From Hypoxylon rubiginosum (Eukaryota; Ascomycota; Sordariomycetes; Xylariales; Hypoxylaceae), in the NCBI GenBank assembly GCA_902806565.1, contig CADCXA010000029.1, forward strand, positions 372,001 to 436,000: a stretch of 64,000 nt of DNA. Direction: 5' to 3'. The notes beneath the pieces are model-generated. The model saw only the letters and a list, made by a program, of their open reading frames with translations. It made no database searches and was not told the origin of the DNA. The stretch's first letter is position 1, and every line of letters begins with the position of its first letter. Made by a program: the position numbers and the translations under genes. Of this stretch, positions 45,291 through 57,200 are shown piece by piece.

Positions 45291-46780
45291 ATCACGCAAG
45301 CAGACAAAGCAAGAACAAAGCAGGGCAAGACAACCAAAAAAGGTCAAAAGTCATTTTTGGTTCCATGCAACCTGACCTTTCGAGTCAAGTTGGATTGTGA
45401 CATCTTTTTTTTTTCCTTCTCTATATTCTCTCACTTTCCCACTAATATGTCTCTTACTATATTCTTCCGTTCTTTTCCTAGGTAGATCAAGTTTGAGGCT
45501 GAGCATCTCTTATATCTTGACGCCCAATGCCTCCTTTTTACCCCGCCATTCATATAAATTATCGTCTATCGTGGTCTTATTAGCCGCCTTCGCGCCCTCG
45601 GCACTCGCTCCACGACGACAAGCTCGTATGGGATTTTGATTAACCGCGCTAAATATGCCAGTCGGCATGTTCTATACTCACTATGGAACGCCGTGTACAT
45701 GGTTCCTGGATAAAACCGTCTGCTCTTCGGCCTGGCTAGGGCTCTCGGTGTTTCGGCGATAGAAGGGGGGGCAGCGAATATGAGGCTGTAGAGAGAGAGC
45801 CAGCGCGGCTAAGTGCGTGTGCTCGGCATTGACGCGATAAGCGAATGTGTTATTCCCTTCTACCTCTTCATCTCTTTAACCTGTAACATGTAACATGCGC
45901 ATGCCTTGACTTCCATGGTATCTACCTAGGTTAGGTATGTAGGAAGTCTGCATCTCGTTTACCGAGTCGTATATATACCTCCTACCTCCTAGGTATATGT
46001 ACCTCCTCATAAATAAAAAGGCAATATACTTACATCGAAACCCAGGCGGATAGAGCCTTGCGTTTTACTTAGCTAGGCTACGCGAAATGCATGTCAGAAT
46101 GTCAGAAAGCTTACCACCCTGTCAGATTACAAGACAGCCAATAGGTGCTACGACCCTGCATCCCTTCGACCCCCTTTGACCACACGCCGCCCGGCCTAAG
46201 GTAATTTCCGCATTGGGTAATTTTCCTCCACTTCCACCTATCGCGTGTCGAGCCGACCGTCGATACGGACTTGTTGGTGTTAGAGGGCGTTGCCGCACAA
46301 AGGGTATCGGGGAGGTTCGGTGCCACGAATCTTAGATGGCATCATTGTCCAGATCACGAATAAGACCAATATTTGCATCATTAACTTGACTTATTGACTA
46401 TGTACTGAATGCGGTGTAACCGTTCATGTACAGTCATGTTGCTTATGGACAGAAAGAAAACGCATCGCATCAAAGCACCACGTCGTCCCCTTGGTTTTTC
46501 CGTTTACTAAGCTTGGTGCGTATGTGCCTCGAAAACTCTAACTGCGCCTCATGCAAGACCCCATAATGCCACCTTGAAAAGAAATGCCCTTCCTGTCCAG
46601 CCCGGTCCCATCCAGCTTGCGCAAACGCCTGACCTCTAGGTGATTTTTGAAGACACCGGACGCTATGAAGAGCAAATGCATGCTTTTGTTGTACCCCTGA
46701 CTGTCGAGGGGTTGATTGTGTATATGTACCGTCGAAATTAGCAAGAAAAATCGTCCAACTGGCCTATTACGGGAGCATCA

Positions 46781-48616
46781 CTACCACGTCTCAGTGATAT
46801 ACTGACCGACGTCTCTCTTAAGCTCCCAGAATCTCTTGGCCTCCTCGCGCTCCAGGTTTCCCTTCGACTGCGCGACTCTGATGAGAGCATCTTCGACACC
46901 TTCACCCATGCCCTGAGAGCTGCCGCAGACGAAAACGCGTCCGTCTACCGAGTTGATGATGGACCACACAAGGTCTGCCTGGTGAAAGACTTCGTCCTGG
47001 ACATATCGGCTCTCGCCACGTCGGCTCTGAACCACCTTCTTGACCTTCTCCTCGTGCACGCCCCATTCGCCATTGTACAGCTCGTCGATAAGCGAGTCTC
47101 GAATACCTTGGAGAACCCAGACCTTGTTGGCGCAGTTGGCATTCTTCAAGCGGTGCTGGACGAAGCCGCGGAACGGTGCGATGCCGACGCCAGCCCCAAT
47201 AAGGAGCATCGGACCATCAGACACAAATTCCTTCGCTAGCGGGTTCGCCATCAGACCCTTGAACATCGGGATATGAATCTGAGGAGCCTTATCCCCAACA
47301 CGTTGGAGCTCCATGAACTTCCGAGACTGACGCTCAAAGAACCCAGAACCCACACCGGTTCGGCAGCCCATCCGCCAGTCAGGCATCTCTTGAACAGTGA
47401 CGGCTATCTCGATAAGACGGTGCTGCTTTCCGTCGCGAATCTCGTAAGACTCGTGCGGGTCATTAGAGAGAGAGTAGAAGCGAGGCATCAATTGCTGGAG
47501 CACCGAGAGTAGTAGGTCTAGGGGCGGCTTGGAGGAAGGGAAGGCACTAAGGAGCTGGGCCAGCGAGATGTAGGGACCGGTACGGAAGTCGCAGAAGACG
47601 CCTTGCCCTTCACCGGCGCAAAGGAACAAGAGGATCTTCTTCTCGTTGGGATCGAGGGCATGCTCAGCAAGAACACGCAATAAAGGCTTGTTGGGCGGAT
47701 ATGATTGAATATCGGAGCACCATGTTAGCAAATCTCTCCGAGTGGTGACGATCTCCCGAGCTTCATCTTCACCCCAGACGGTCGGCCATCTGCCACGTAT
47801 GGTGCGTAGCAGAACAGGCTTGTCGCGTAGGTATCGCGGAACCAGTAGTAAGTCGAGGATATGGTCGACAGCAGCAGAATCATTTGGGGCAGAGATGCCA
47901 ATAGCACCTCCCACCTTAAAGTCTACGCCTTCCTCATGGGGGTAGTCGGTGATGTCAAGATCGAAGTGATACGTGCGCTTCTCGGCACCAGGTCTCGTCA
48001 ATTCACGGGTATTATGGATTCTCGCAGGAAATACATGGTGAGGGTGATGTGGCTGGACGAAAGACGGCGGCTGGATAGAGGTGTCTAATTCCTCTAGGCT
48101 CAGATTCTTGAGCTTGGCCTCGATAGCGGAGCCGATCGAGCTGAGTTGGCTTCCGACGGAAATTGCCGAATCGGTCGGCGAGGGAGTGTTCGATACACGG
48201 CGGATAGACTGGAGGAAAGTGACTTGCTCCGGCATGTCTGGAATCTTAGTCAAGACGGTGGGAATCTCGTCAATCTTCAAGCCAAGAGAGTGGAAGGCCT
48301 CGTTGTCAGGGAGTGGAATGTGCTCATATTCCAGGCCATCCTGCTTCTGCAGCTTCATGCAACAGCCGCCGCCACAGCATCGATTGAGCAATTGCTGCGT
48401 AGATTCGCCAGTAATTCGTTGGACATCGGCGGCACTTTGTACGATCAATCTCGTAGAAGCTCGTCGTCTTCGAGGGGCTTCCTCTGGCTGGGGTTCATCC
48501 TGATCTTCGGAATCCTCAGAATAGGTGAGGGACGGAGCGATGGAAGGGGTGAAAGTCTCCTCCTCAGACACATAGTCGGCGGGCGGGCCCATCAGCTGCT
48601 CGACGGTAGCAGACAT
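46781..48616 (-). CDS. Diflavin-reductase-type FAD/NADPH oxidoreductase without FMN domain
   Basis: Single exon, 611 residues. The C-terminal two thirds match the cytochrome P450 reductase family: FAD-binding RFYSLSND (379-384; the RxYS motif), the GVGSGFF turn (421-427), the NADPH site GAGVGIAPFRGF (474-485), FVCGSSQGMG, and a terminal Trp611 that in this family stacks on the flavin. A connecting helical domain (about 250-370) is present. The flavodoxin (FMN) domain of CPR is absent. Instead residues 1-180 are acidic and Ser-rich and include an unusual CCGGGCC cluster (Cys80, 81, 85 and 86), a candidate metal or redox site. The likely job is passing electrons from NADPH to a partner; the partner is unknown. 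Near other redox enzymes (FAD monooxygenase, IDO fusion). Confidence 0.85.
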   Translation of the reverse strand: MSATVEQLMGPPADYVSEEETFTPSIAPSLTYSEDSEDQDEPQPEEAPRRRRASTRLIVQSAADVQRITGESTQQLLNRCCGGGCCMKLQKQDGLEYEHIPLPDNEAFHSLGLKIDEIPTVLTKIPDMPEQVTFLQSIRRVSNTPSPTDSAISVGSQLSSIGSAIEAKLKNLSLEELDTSIQPPSFVQPHHPHHVFPARIHNTRELTRPGAEKRTYHFDLDITDYPHEEGVDFKVGGAIGISAPNDSAAVDHILDLLLVPRYLRDKPVLLRTIRGRWPTVWGEDEAREIVTTRRDLLTWCSDIQSYPPNKPLLRVLAEHALDPNEKKILLFLCAGEGQGVFCDFRTGPYISLAQLLSAFPSSKPPLDLLLSVLQQLMPRFYSLSNDPHESYEIRDGKQHRLIEIAVTVQEMPDWRMGCRTGVGSGFFERQSRKFMELQRVGDKAPQIHIPMFKGLMANPLAKEFVSDGPMLLIGAGVGIAPFRGFVQHRLKNANCANKVWVLQGIRDSLIDELYNGEWGVHEEKVKKVVQSRRGESRYVQDEVFHQADLVWSIINSVDGRVFVCGSSQGMGEGVEDALIRVAQSKGNLEREEAKRFWELKRDVGQYITETW

Positions 48617-51600
48617 AGTTAACCGAGGTATATCACAGTCTGGTCAATTTTCTTTCGGGAGACTCGATATCGGCGTCAAAGACCAATTGACCGGTTCGTG
48701 TGATTATAGGACGAAGTGCGAAGTTATACTGTGTAGGCAATTACTGAAATGGCGGGGGAGGGGTTGGGACCGGGTTTTTTCTTTCACGCGTCGTGTCGTC
48801 GTGAAATTGGCAAACGTTGTTTTTGGGGGCCCCGGGGTACGGTACGTCTCGAGGGAAATCAATTAGTGGGGTGCCCTTGTGATGAATGAGTGTGACACGA
48901 GGACTTGAAAGCACGCCACGTTTATATAAAATGTCGTAGGTCAATCAAGCAAATGTTCAATTGAACATACGAATTGTAGGATAGAGCATTAAGGACGGGC
49001 GTGCAATGAGTATTGCGGAAAGGGAGTGGGAGTCGTATGTAGAGACTGTAGAGACGACAGAACGGACGGGTTAGTAAGGAATCTTTTTTTTTTTGTGTAG
49101 AAGGGGTGCCGATCTGTAATATTTCAATCTTTACAGGCCCTGCTCAAGTAAGTGATGATGACAGGGGGACCGGAAGGGGGAGATGGGGGGCAGGGGGGAC
49201 AGGGACAGAAGAGGCGATGGCAAAAAAACCCTATCAGATGCTTTGCATTTTAGAGGTGGAAACCGAATTCTGGGCCTAGGTTCCCTGCCGATTTGTTTGT
49301 CGATTCGTCGATCTTTTTGGTTCCGTTAGCAGGTCCGCAAGCCTGAAAAATGCCAAGCAGGACACCTAAGGAAAACATAAAGCTGCCGAACCCAGTACTG
49401 TATACCAGTTAATAGCACTGTCGTACGAGGTATAATAGCGTACATCATACCGCGTATTGTACCACTTTTGATAAAAGAAGCTATGTAATAGGCCTATTGT
49501 AGCTCCGGTCTTTGCCGACCCATTACCGGTGCGTCACTTATCTCCTATATCAGCTATGTATATCAGTCTGTCAATTTGCTAGAGCCATTTCTCGCGAGCC
49601 GCCAGTCTGCCAGCTCAATAAACAAGTCTCACAGTGGACCTAAGGAGTTATCAATCAGGCTATCAGGGTGCAATCTCCTATTTTCCGCTTGACGAAATTA
49701 AATGTATATTCGAAGCTTTGTCCTTGCTTATTATCATTGCTTATTATATCCTCTGGCTCTCTTCAGTATGCCATTATTCATCAACGATACCTAATCCCTC
49801 TCCGTCGGGCTCACATGTCTTACTAGTGACGACGACGATTTCGAAAAGGAGGGTTATAGTACCGCAGTAATCAGTATGTCAGCTATGTTTCCTGCCCTCT
49901 CATGGGCCGCGCCAGCGCGCATGATGTATACACGTAGGCCGATTTTCGTCTCAAGGTATTTCTGGTTGGTTCGTCAAGAATTGCATAATATTTCATCACT
50001 CAGCCATCCGTACCCATTACCCCGGAATCTCCTCCTCCACAAAAATGGGGCCGCCTCTTTGTCGAGCTATGCGAATACGGTCTCATCATTCGACATGATC
50101 CAGTCTCTCAAGTCTAGATTTATCTTCCTCGGCTATTGTCTCCGACGGCAAGTTGGATGGCCAACCGAGAGAGGATCAGTGGAATTATTCACCAACTGGA
50201 CCGAACTGGGTTAAAGATGCCGAGATAATCCTCAATGATAAGGAGGCATTCAACGGCATTCAACGCCATAGCCTTATTTTCAGTCCATGTCGGTGAACAA
50301 ATATCACCAGCCAGGTTCTTACTGGTCAGATCACCTCGGGTGGCCTTTCCTCTCACGCACGGGAATGGCTGACCGGCCTAAGTCTCTCTAGTCGTGGTAT
50401 GGAAATGCGCGGGTTTGTCATTCGTTGTGCTACGAAACGCTGTTACACGACCGATGAGGCGAAGTTATTACAACATGAAGTCAATGAATGAAATGTTGCT
50501 GTATGTCTCTGATGTTGAAAGTGTCCAAGTAACGAGGCTATTGCTGTACCTGTTGCTGTAATGTATTGTACTAGCTGGATACTGAATCCGCTACAAAAGC
50601 CTGGAAATACGTGATCCTTAGGTCTTTGGTTCAGAAACACAGTACGAGGCACAGTGAGATAACTAACGAGCTTGGACATGGGTTACACGATCTCCCTAAA
50701 GGAATGGGGGATCGGAGGATCAAAGCGGGCGATAATCTAATCAATCAGCGAAGTTGTCTCAACCACACGGAGTACAAGAGTTTTATCAATCTAATCAATA
50801 TCGCACCGATATCGGATATCAGATTGCCATGAGTAAGATTACATGGTCGTCTAATTGACATAACGATCACCTATCATCTATGTCTCAGATGGGAAAATTG
50901 GAGTGGATCAGATAAACAAGAAACAGAGTCTTGGAGATTTTGATCTTATTTCCAATTCCTTGGAAATACTCCGCTCTGTATTTAGCATTCTGGTCATTAC
51001 CATTACCTAGGTACTGGGATCGTAATGAGGCTCAGCGTGGCCCACACTAATGCGCTTCTCGAAGCTGTCAAGGGAGGACGACATCAGCTTGCGTTGCTTG
51101 TTGTTTCGAAACGTTCCATCCATCGTATGACCCCCTTTTAAGACCTAAGACCCCAGACCCCAGCAGCCCAGTAGCCTAGCAGCCCAGGGCTTCACCGACA
51201 ATTACACCGCGAGATGAGGCTGGCTGCTTCCGCTGAAAAAGGAATGAGAAAATCTACGGTCCCCTGTAATGATTCTCAACAAATTCCGGTTGCGCTCGAT
51301 GCCGGTCATACCGCTCGCAATTAGTCTGACGAGCGATTTATTTTATTCTAGATGTCAGACTAGCTGTTGATCTGATAAGATTATCATCTTCCGGGGTTCA
51401 GGTCTGTGGGAAATTGGATAACACGGACCAGATGCTGACAGAAAAGCCTCACTACGGCGCAGCTCGCAAATATTGCATCATTCGGCACCTGTCTGTATGC
51501 ACCCTAGTGTACCCTAGTGCACCAGTCGGACGGGAATTCCGATTTTCTTTAGTCACGGGGTTTTGTTTGGGTAACACAAACTCGGTGCATGAGACCCCTT

Positions 51601-52269
51601 TTCTCGGTTAAGTCTTGTGGTGATCAGTATACCTTACCTACCACTTGTTATTCCTTGAAATTCGTAGTCAAACTCATCTTTCCAATACCATTGTACATAC
51701 ACATCAAAATTAGCATGGAGTGATATGAGATCTGGTTAGTCAGGTACAGAAACGGCAAGGTAAGAGGCTTATATGCGCCAAGCTATTAAGATGGGCACAT
51801 GTAAGTATTCAAAGGAGAAAAAAAGGGGCTACTCTCTAAACTCTTTATTTACCTACCTACCGAGGTAGACATCTAAGAAGCATACTAGGAGAAGCTTTTA
51901 CAACTTGCTATACTTCATCTGAAGATTGAAAGTTGAAGATCGAGGTAAGAAGTATTAATTAATACAACGACAATTTAACCCTGTCTTAATCTTATGCTGT
52001 CGACACTACCTACCTCTTAGTATTCCTATTGCCTAAATCCCTTGCCTGGGGATTTCCGGACGGTGAACCTACGAGCGACCGCTATGTTGATATATGCTTT
52101 CGGAGTTCCTGAACTCGTAGGATCTTACTCTGTTAGGATGTTAGATTCGATTGCTGACGTTGGCGGTTGGCGCGAGCTGGTGAATCCTACGAAAGGTGTA
52201 ATTGGTATATATTCGTAGATTCTGCTACTATTCCCATTGACTCTTCTCATTTCAACCCCATTACCGAAG
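48617..52269. other. Longest intergenic region, CPR-like gene to FAD monooxygenase
   Basis: A 3.65-kb spacer between divergent genes, without a supportable gene. It has a T-run (49085-49095), a G/A-rich stretch (49155-49215), an exact GGCATTCAAC doublet near 50246-50265 and a CCCAGCAGCCCAGTAGCC stretch near 51156-51189. Short frames (50443-50832, 49634-50214) have no family support. Could hold degraded mobile DNA, but none can be named. Confidence 0.45.
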
Positions 52270-53890
52270 ATGAGCGAACAGCGCATCAAGGTCGCAATTG
52301 CGGGCGGCGGTATCGCCGGGCTCGCCCTCGCGGCAGGTCTGGCGAAGAAGCCGCACCTCGACGTCCACGTCTACGAGTCGGTCCCGGCGTACAGAGACGT
52401 GGGCGCGGGCCTGGCGCTGCACCTCAACGGGATCAAGGCCATGTCGCTGATCGGCCCGGAGGTGCGCCAGGCGTACGCCGACAAGGCGCTGTCGCTCGGC
52501 GACGAGGAGCGGGAGATGGCGACCGAGGTCATCCTGGCCCACGGCCGGTTCCGGGGCCAGAAGGTGGCGGAGCTCGGCAGGGCGAAGGGGAGGAAGACGG
52601 TCAGCCGGGCCGACCTGCTGGACGGGTTCCTGGCGCTCATCCCGCCGGGGCGCGTCAGCTTCAGCAGGCGGCTCGTCGGCATCGAGGAGCGGCGGTCCGG
52701 CGAGCACCGGGTCCGCCTCTCGTTCGAGGACGGCACCGAAGCCGCGGCCGACTGCCTCCTGGGCGCGGACGGCATCCACAGCGTCACGCGCGGGTATCTC
52801 CTCGGGCCGGACCACCCGGCCGCGGCGCCCGTGAACCACGACGGCTGGCAGATCTACCGCACCATGGTGCCGACCGAGGAGGCGGTGAAGCAGATCGACC
52901 CCAGGTGGACGACCACCGTGCCCATCCTCCTGGGGCCCAGGGGCCACGTCAACTGCATCCCGCTGAACAAGAACACGCGCCTGAGCGCCGGCGTCGCGGT
53001 GCGCGGGGCCGTCTTCTCGGCCGTCGATGGCAGCGCTCCGCCGCTCGACCCTGCCCTCTTCACGGAATACAGCGAGGAGGCACAGCAGATCGTGCGCAGT
53101 ACGTAATATCAGAAGTTCTTCCCCCCTTTCAATATGCTTCGGGAGTAAGATATGCAGGTTGGAAATGATTTACGAGTCATTACGGAATGCTCTTAAGACA
53201 TATCCTAAACTCTTGAACAACTTGCTTAAAGAAGTGCTTTACGTACCTACCTGGTACTTTACTAACTCCCGTCATTGCAGTGGTAGCCAAAGACACGAGC
53301 GCCTCCTGGACGGCCGCCGACCACGACCACGCGCCGTTCTACGCCCGCGGCCGCGTCGCCATGTTCGGCGACGCCGCGCACGCCGCCCTCCCCTTCGCCG
53401 GCAACGGCGCCGCGCAGGCGCTCGAAGACGCCGCCGTGCTCGACCGCCTGTTCGCGCACGTCGACAGCCCCAAACAGATCGCCGCGGCGCTCGAGGCCTT
53501 CGACGCGGTACGGCGGCCGCGGAGCCAGGCCGTCGTGGACCTGGCGCGGAAGTTCGGGCGCGTGTACGCGTACGCCGAGGAGGGCCGCAGTATGTAACGC
53601 CGGGAGTTCCCCTTTTCCCCTCCCTTTCAGCCAGCTTCGGGAGCAAATATTCGAGCGATCTAGGATTCGTTCTTCCCGAGACATATTTCATGACTCAAAT
53701 ATCTTGCCTGAAGAAGTAATTACTGACTCCCGTTGTTGCAGTGCACGAGGACCCAGCGCGCATGAAGCAGTTTTTCGGCGAGATGGCGGCGTTTACGAAC
53801 GAGTTTGACGTCGCGGCGCAGAGCGAGAGGGCTTATAACTTATTCGTGACCGACTATCAGCGTGGGCAGTCGGAGGAACAAGATATATAG
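52270..53890 (+). CDS. FAD-dependent monooxygenase (salicylate hydroxylase-like)
   Basis: Predicted 428 residues from exons 52270-53098, 53281-53589 and 53742-53890. Class A flavin monooxygenases use NAD(P)H and O2 to hydroxylate aromatic substrates. The Rossmann GGGIAGLALAAGL (12-24) opens the protein, the DG motif is in GADGIHS (about 175), and the GD motif in MFGDAAHAALPFAGNGAAQA (from 304) completes the FAD site. The ATG at 52270 is the first ATG in frame and lies just before the Rossmann fold. Both introns are long for this window (182 and 152 bp), phase 1, with the same flanks (a before, tg after), and similar to each other; see separate entries. The exons are extremely GC-rich. Substrate unknown; a kynurenine- or salicylate-like aromatic is a guess. 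Convergent with the IDO fusion gene. Confidence 0.91.
53099..53280 (+). repeat. Intron 1 of FAD monooxygenase, introner-like copy A
   Basis: 182-bp GTACGT...CAG intron, phase 1. Shares with the next intron: AGTTC, CCTTTCA-like tract, GCTTCGGGAG, GACATAT, CTTGC-T-AAGAAGT and ACTCCCGT..TTGCAG, in that order. CGGGAGT and ACTCCCG are complementary and can pair. Confidence 0.8.
53590..53741 (+). repeat. Intron 2 of FAD monooxygenase, introner-like copy B
   Basis: 152-bp GTATGT...CAG intron, phase 1, same junction context as copy A and the same ordered blocks. CGGGAG occurs twice (near 53600 and 53637) and can pair with CTCCCG near the 3' end. Confidence 0.8.
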
Positions 53891-54230
53891 ACTTGGATGA
53901 GGACTACCGTTCGTCTTGTATATATATATTTATAGATCTGGGCTTTTAAGCAGTTGCAATAGAGAACGAAAGGCGGGCAGGCTATTGGAGCATTGTTTAA
54001 AGAAGGAATTCGCATATCTAGCAAGACGTCAAGGGAAAGCGTTTATTTCTTTAATCCCTAAGGAATCAATCCTGTGTAGGTACCTATATAACAGTAACAG
54101 CAATAAATGCTTTTGCAATGACCAGCATATATACCCAACTTCTAGCACCAAATATCCTTTCCTTTCCTTTTATCCTACCCAATACATAATAAACACAAAC
54201 CCCCCCTAACCAGATATCTACCCACCCCCT
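53891..54230. other. Intergenic between convergent genes
   Basis: Short AT-rich 3' spacer with a TATATATATATTTATA run at 53919-53934. No other feature seen. Confidence 0.6.
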
Positions 54231-57200
54231 TCAAGTCGCCGGCGCGAACCGCTCCGCCTCCACCAGCCCCCGGAGCTTAAACGCGCGCAGCGAATTCGTC
54301 GACGGTACGGAGGCGTGGCCGCGGGACTCGCGTCCATGCATGCTGCCCGCGCTGGACCGCGACGTCGACCTTACGCGGCCGGCCGGCAGGTGCGCGCTAG
54401 CGTTCACCGGCATGTCACTGTGCGGGCGCCGCGTGTTTAGGTGGCTTATCATCGAGCTCATCATGGCCGCCTGTGCGCTACTACTACTATTCTTCGGCTG
54501 GCTATCTCCGCCGGCGCCTAGGGGTGGTGTCGGCATGCCGCCGACTACGGGGTAGTACGGCATGTACTGCTGCTGCTGCTGTTGCGGTTGAAATTGAGGT
54601 TGATGGTGTGACTGGGTCGCGGACACGGAGCTGTGGCGGCTGTGCAGCGAGGCGCCGCGGGCGCGGGATTGGTTGAGCTTGCTGAGGAGCATCTCGGCGG
54701 ATGCCGACATGCCGGTTGCCGACGGGTGGCGGACGCGGGACGGCGAGCGGCTGGATCCGCGGCTCGAAGGGGGCGTGGGGAGTCTGGGGCGGGCGGCCAT
54801 CATGCCCATACTCACACCCATCCCCATATCCTGGCCTTTGATCCCGAGACCCATGGCCATCGTGGTCTCGTGCTCGGCTGGAGGCGTGTGCAGGCCGGTC
54901 TGCGCCGCCATCCCGTTCAGGGCAGATCTCTGGATCTCCTCGAAGCTTAGCGGCATCGGGGGCATTCGGCTGAGCCGCCGGATCGCCTTGCTGTTCTTCT
55001 CGACGAAGCTGTTCATGGCTTTTAGAGCTCCGGCGTTGTCCCGCGTCGCGACCGCGCTTGCGTCTCCCGAGCTCCGTCCTCTGGCCTGGTGCACGGCGTT
55101 CAGGGTTATCGGCTGCTGCGGCACGGTGATTTGCATTCCGCTTTGCTGCGTCGAGCCTAGGGTCGCCCGGACTTGCGACATGACGCTGTCAAAGTCGACG
55201 TTTTGGTTCGGGTTCGCGCGAGACATGTAGTAGGATGATTGCTGTCCCGCGACGAGAACCTCCGTGGCGGCTTTGTGCGCCATCACGAATAAGCTTCCGT
55301 CTCGGATGCAGCGCCGCACGAGAGCCCAGCGTGTTCTGGCAGGGTTTCGCTCGAGCTCCGGGTTGTACACCGAGCATTGGGCAAGCTGGGCGTAGAAGAT
55401 TCCTAGGCGGCGCGAGATGCGCTCGAGGATCTGGAGGAGGAAGGTCGACAGCGCCGCAAGGCGGCTGGCTTCGAAGTCCGGGTCCTGCGCCCGGTCGGCG
55501 GAGCTATAGGCGCTGGCAATACTGTCGAACGCGTCCATGCCGGTACCGATCTCTTGGCGAAGATCCTCGAGGAGCTCGATGTCTAGCTCTACGCTCTTGG
55601 CTGCGTAGGCGAAGAGACCGCGCTCTTGGAAGCGCAAGTCGTCTGCGCCGCCGTGGACAAACTGGCCGACGAGAGCTACCTCGTTCATGCAGGCCACGGC
55701 ATCTGTGCTTGTATTCGCGCGGGCTACTGCCCCTAGCACGTCTGGCAGTTGGATATTAGCCCCTGCGCCGCCGGCGTTGGCCACACTGAAGGATAATTTG
55801 AGCACGAGTTCTTGTAACTTTGCTCCGAATAGAGCTGTGAATCCTCCTTGGAGCAGCCTGCTCTGGTAAGTGTAAAAGGTACGAATGGCGATGGTGCTGG
55901 GCAGGTTCTCGCGCAGCCAGATATTGGTGATCCCGCCAGGGTTGTAAGCCGAATTTGAAGATAACGATGCGCCCTGTATTTCGTGCATCTCGACTTGATG
56001 CGCCACCAACGTTTCGACGGTAGTACGTAGGTATGCAGCCCAGCGATCATAGAGAGCAGATATTTGTTCTTCGCCGCCTTGGTAATCGGGCTTTGGCGTG
56101 AGGTGTCCGACGAAGTACTTCGTGAGAAGACTGGCCACCTCGGGGTTGTTCGTGTGGGCTAAGTTATCAAACGACTTGGAGCAGTCGACACCGGCGTTGG
56201 ACTTGATGATTTGGGTGCCTCCGGGATGCATGGGACAAAAATCTGTAACATCGTACACGCTTCCGTGGACACTGATCCACATCCGCGATCCCGGTCTATG
56301 GCCGGTGTGTTGAGCAAGCTGTGACAAAGGAATCGTCGGCAGGTTGCAGGGGAGAGGCTTAGGGGTCATGAAGACATCGAGCATAAATCGTCGTTCCGCA
56401 AAAGCCTTGTTGACAATGAGGTCGACATTTTCCATAGTCGCTGTGCAGTGGGTATAGATTGCCTTGCGAATCCCGTTCATCACGGAATCGAAGACGGCAA
56501 CGGAGCCACAGACATAGAGGTACCCGCCTAGACCGCCCTGCTTCTTGGACATGACGAGATCGGATACAGTCGCGCCCTGCTCGACAATTAGGGTATCGAT
56601 ATATCGAGGAGGAATATGCTTCTCGACAAGGTCTCTAGAATGCGGATCGTAAGCCAAGCCACGTGAGTCTCTCGAGAAGGCGACATGGGCTTCTATGAAA
56701 TCCGCATTGACGTATTCTCTCAACTCGTCCTCGAAGCAGAACTTCTCGCGCGACTGAACGCCAAGGTACAAGTAATTTTTCCCTCCGGACAAGCCGCTCG
56801 TCGATAGGCGATATTGCCAGAAGCTCCGGAACGGAGCAATGCCGCTACCACCGGCGAAAAAGGCGCAAGGAGCCATGTGGTCTAGGGGTAGCTGGAATGC
56901 CATAGGTCGGGAGACACCAACTAAGATCTCGTCATCGGACACCATGTCGTCTGATGGCGGGTGAGGGTTGAAGAAGCCACTGGAAACACCCGCACGGTCT
57001 ATGTCCGCTCCCTTGGAGAAGGTCGAGCATAGCTTGTACTCGGCGCGCGAGATGGCTAGGTCGACGGTGCTGGGAAGTAGCTCATCAGTATAACTCGCGA
57101 TGGAATATGTGCGAGGAATTTCAACAGGGATAAGATCAGCTAGCCACGAAAGATTGTTGAGGCTGAATGCCTTGTCCCAAACATGAGCTGGTGTATCTAC

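Larger units (their letters stand above)
44097..46780. other. Long intergenic region upstream of the nitroreductase gene
   Basis: A 2.7-kb stretch with tandem repeats at 44206-44300, a perfect inverted repeat at 45267-45290 (both listed), and many CCTAGGTA-type motifs at 44728-44800, 45021-45042 and 45920-46005. An 80-codon hydrophobic frame (45397-45639) is not convincing. No gene called. Confidence 0.5.

Noticed and set aside
50240..50470. Possible gag-like retrotransposon relic
   Set aside because: A few phrase-like codons only; no zinc knuckle, protease or reverse transcriptase motif and no terminal repeats were found.
44097..52269. A classic secondary-metabolite cluster around the redox genes
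   Set aside because: No PKS, NRPS, terpene cyclase, transporter or pathway regulator gene is present in this window.
52167..53168. Long Arg/Gly-rich overlapping frames in the FAD monooxygenase region
   Set aside because: Shadow frames produced by extremely GC-rich coding DNA; the true frame has all flavoenzyme motifs. The same applies to frames opposite GH16, GH76, mtIF3 and paralogue 1.
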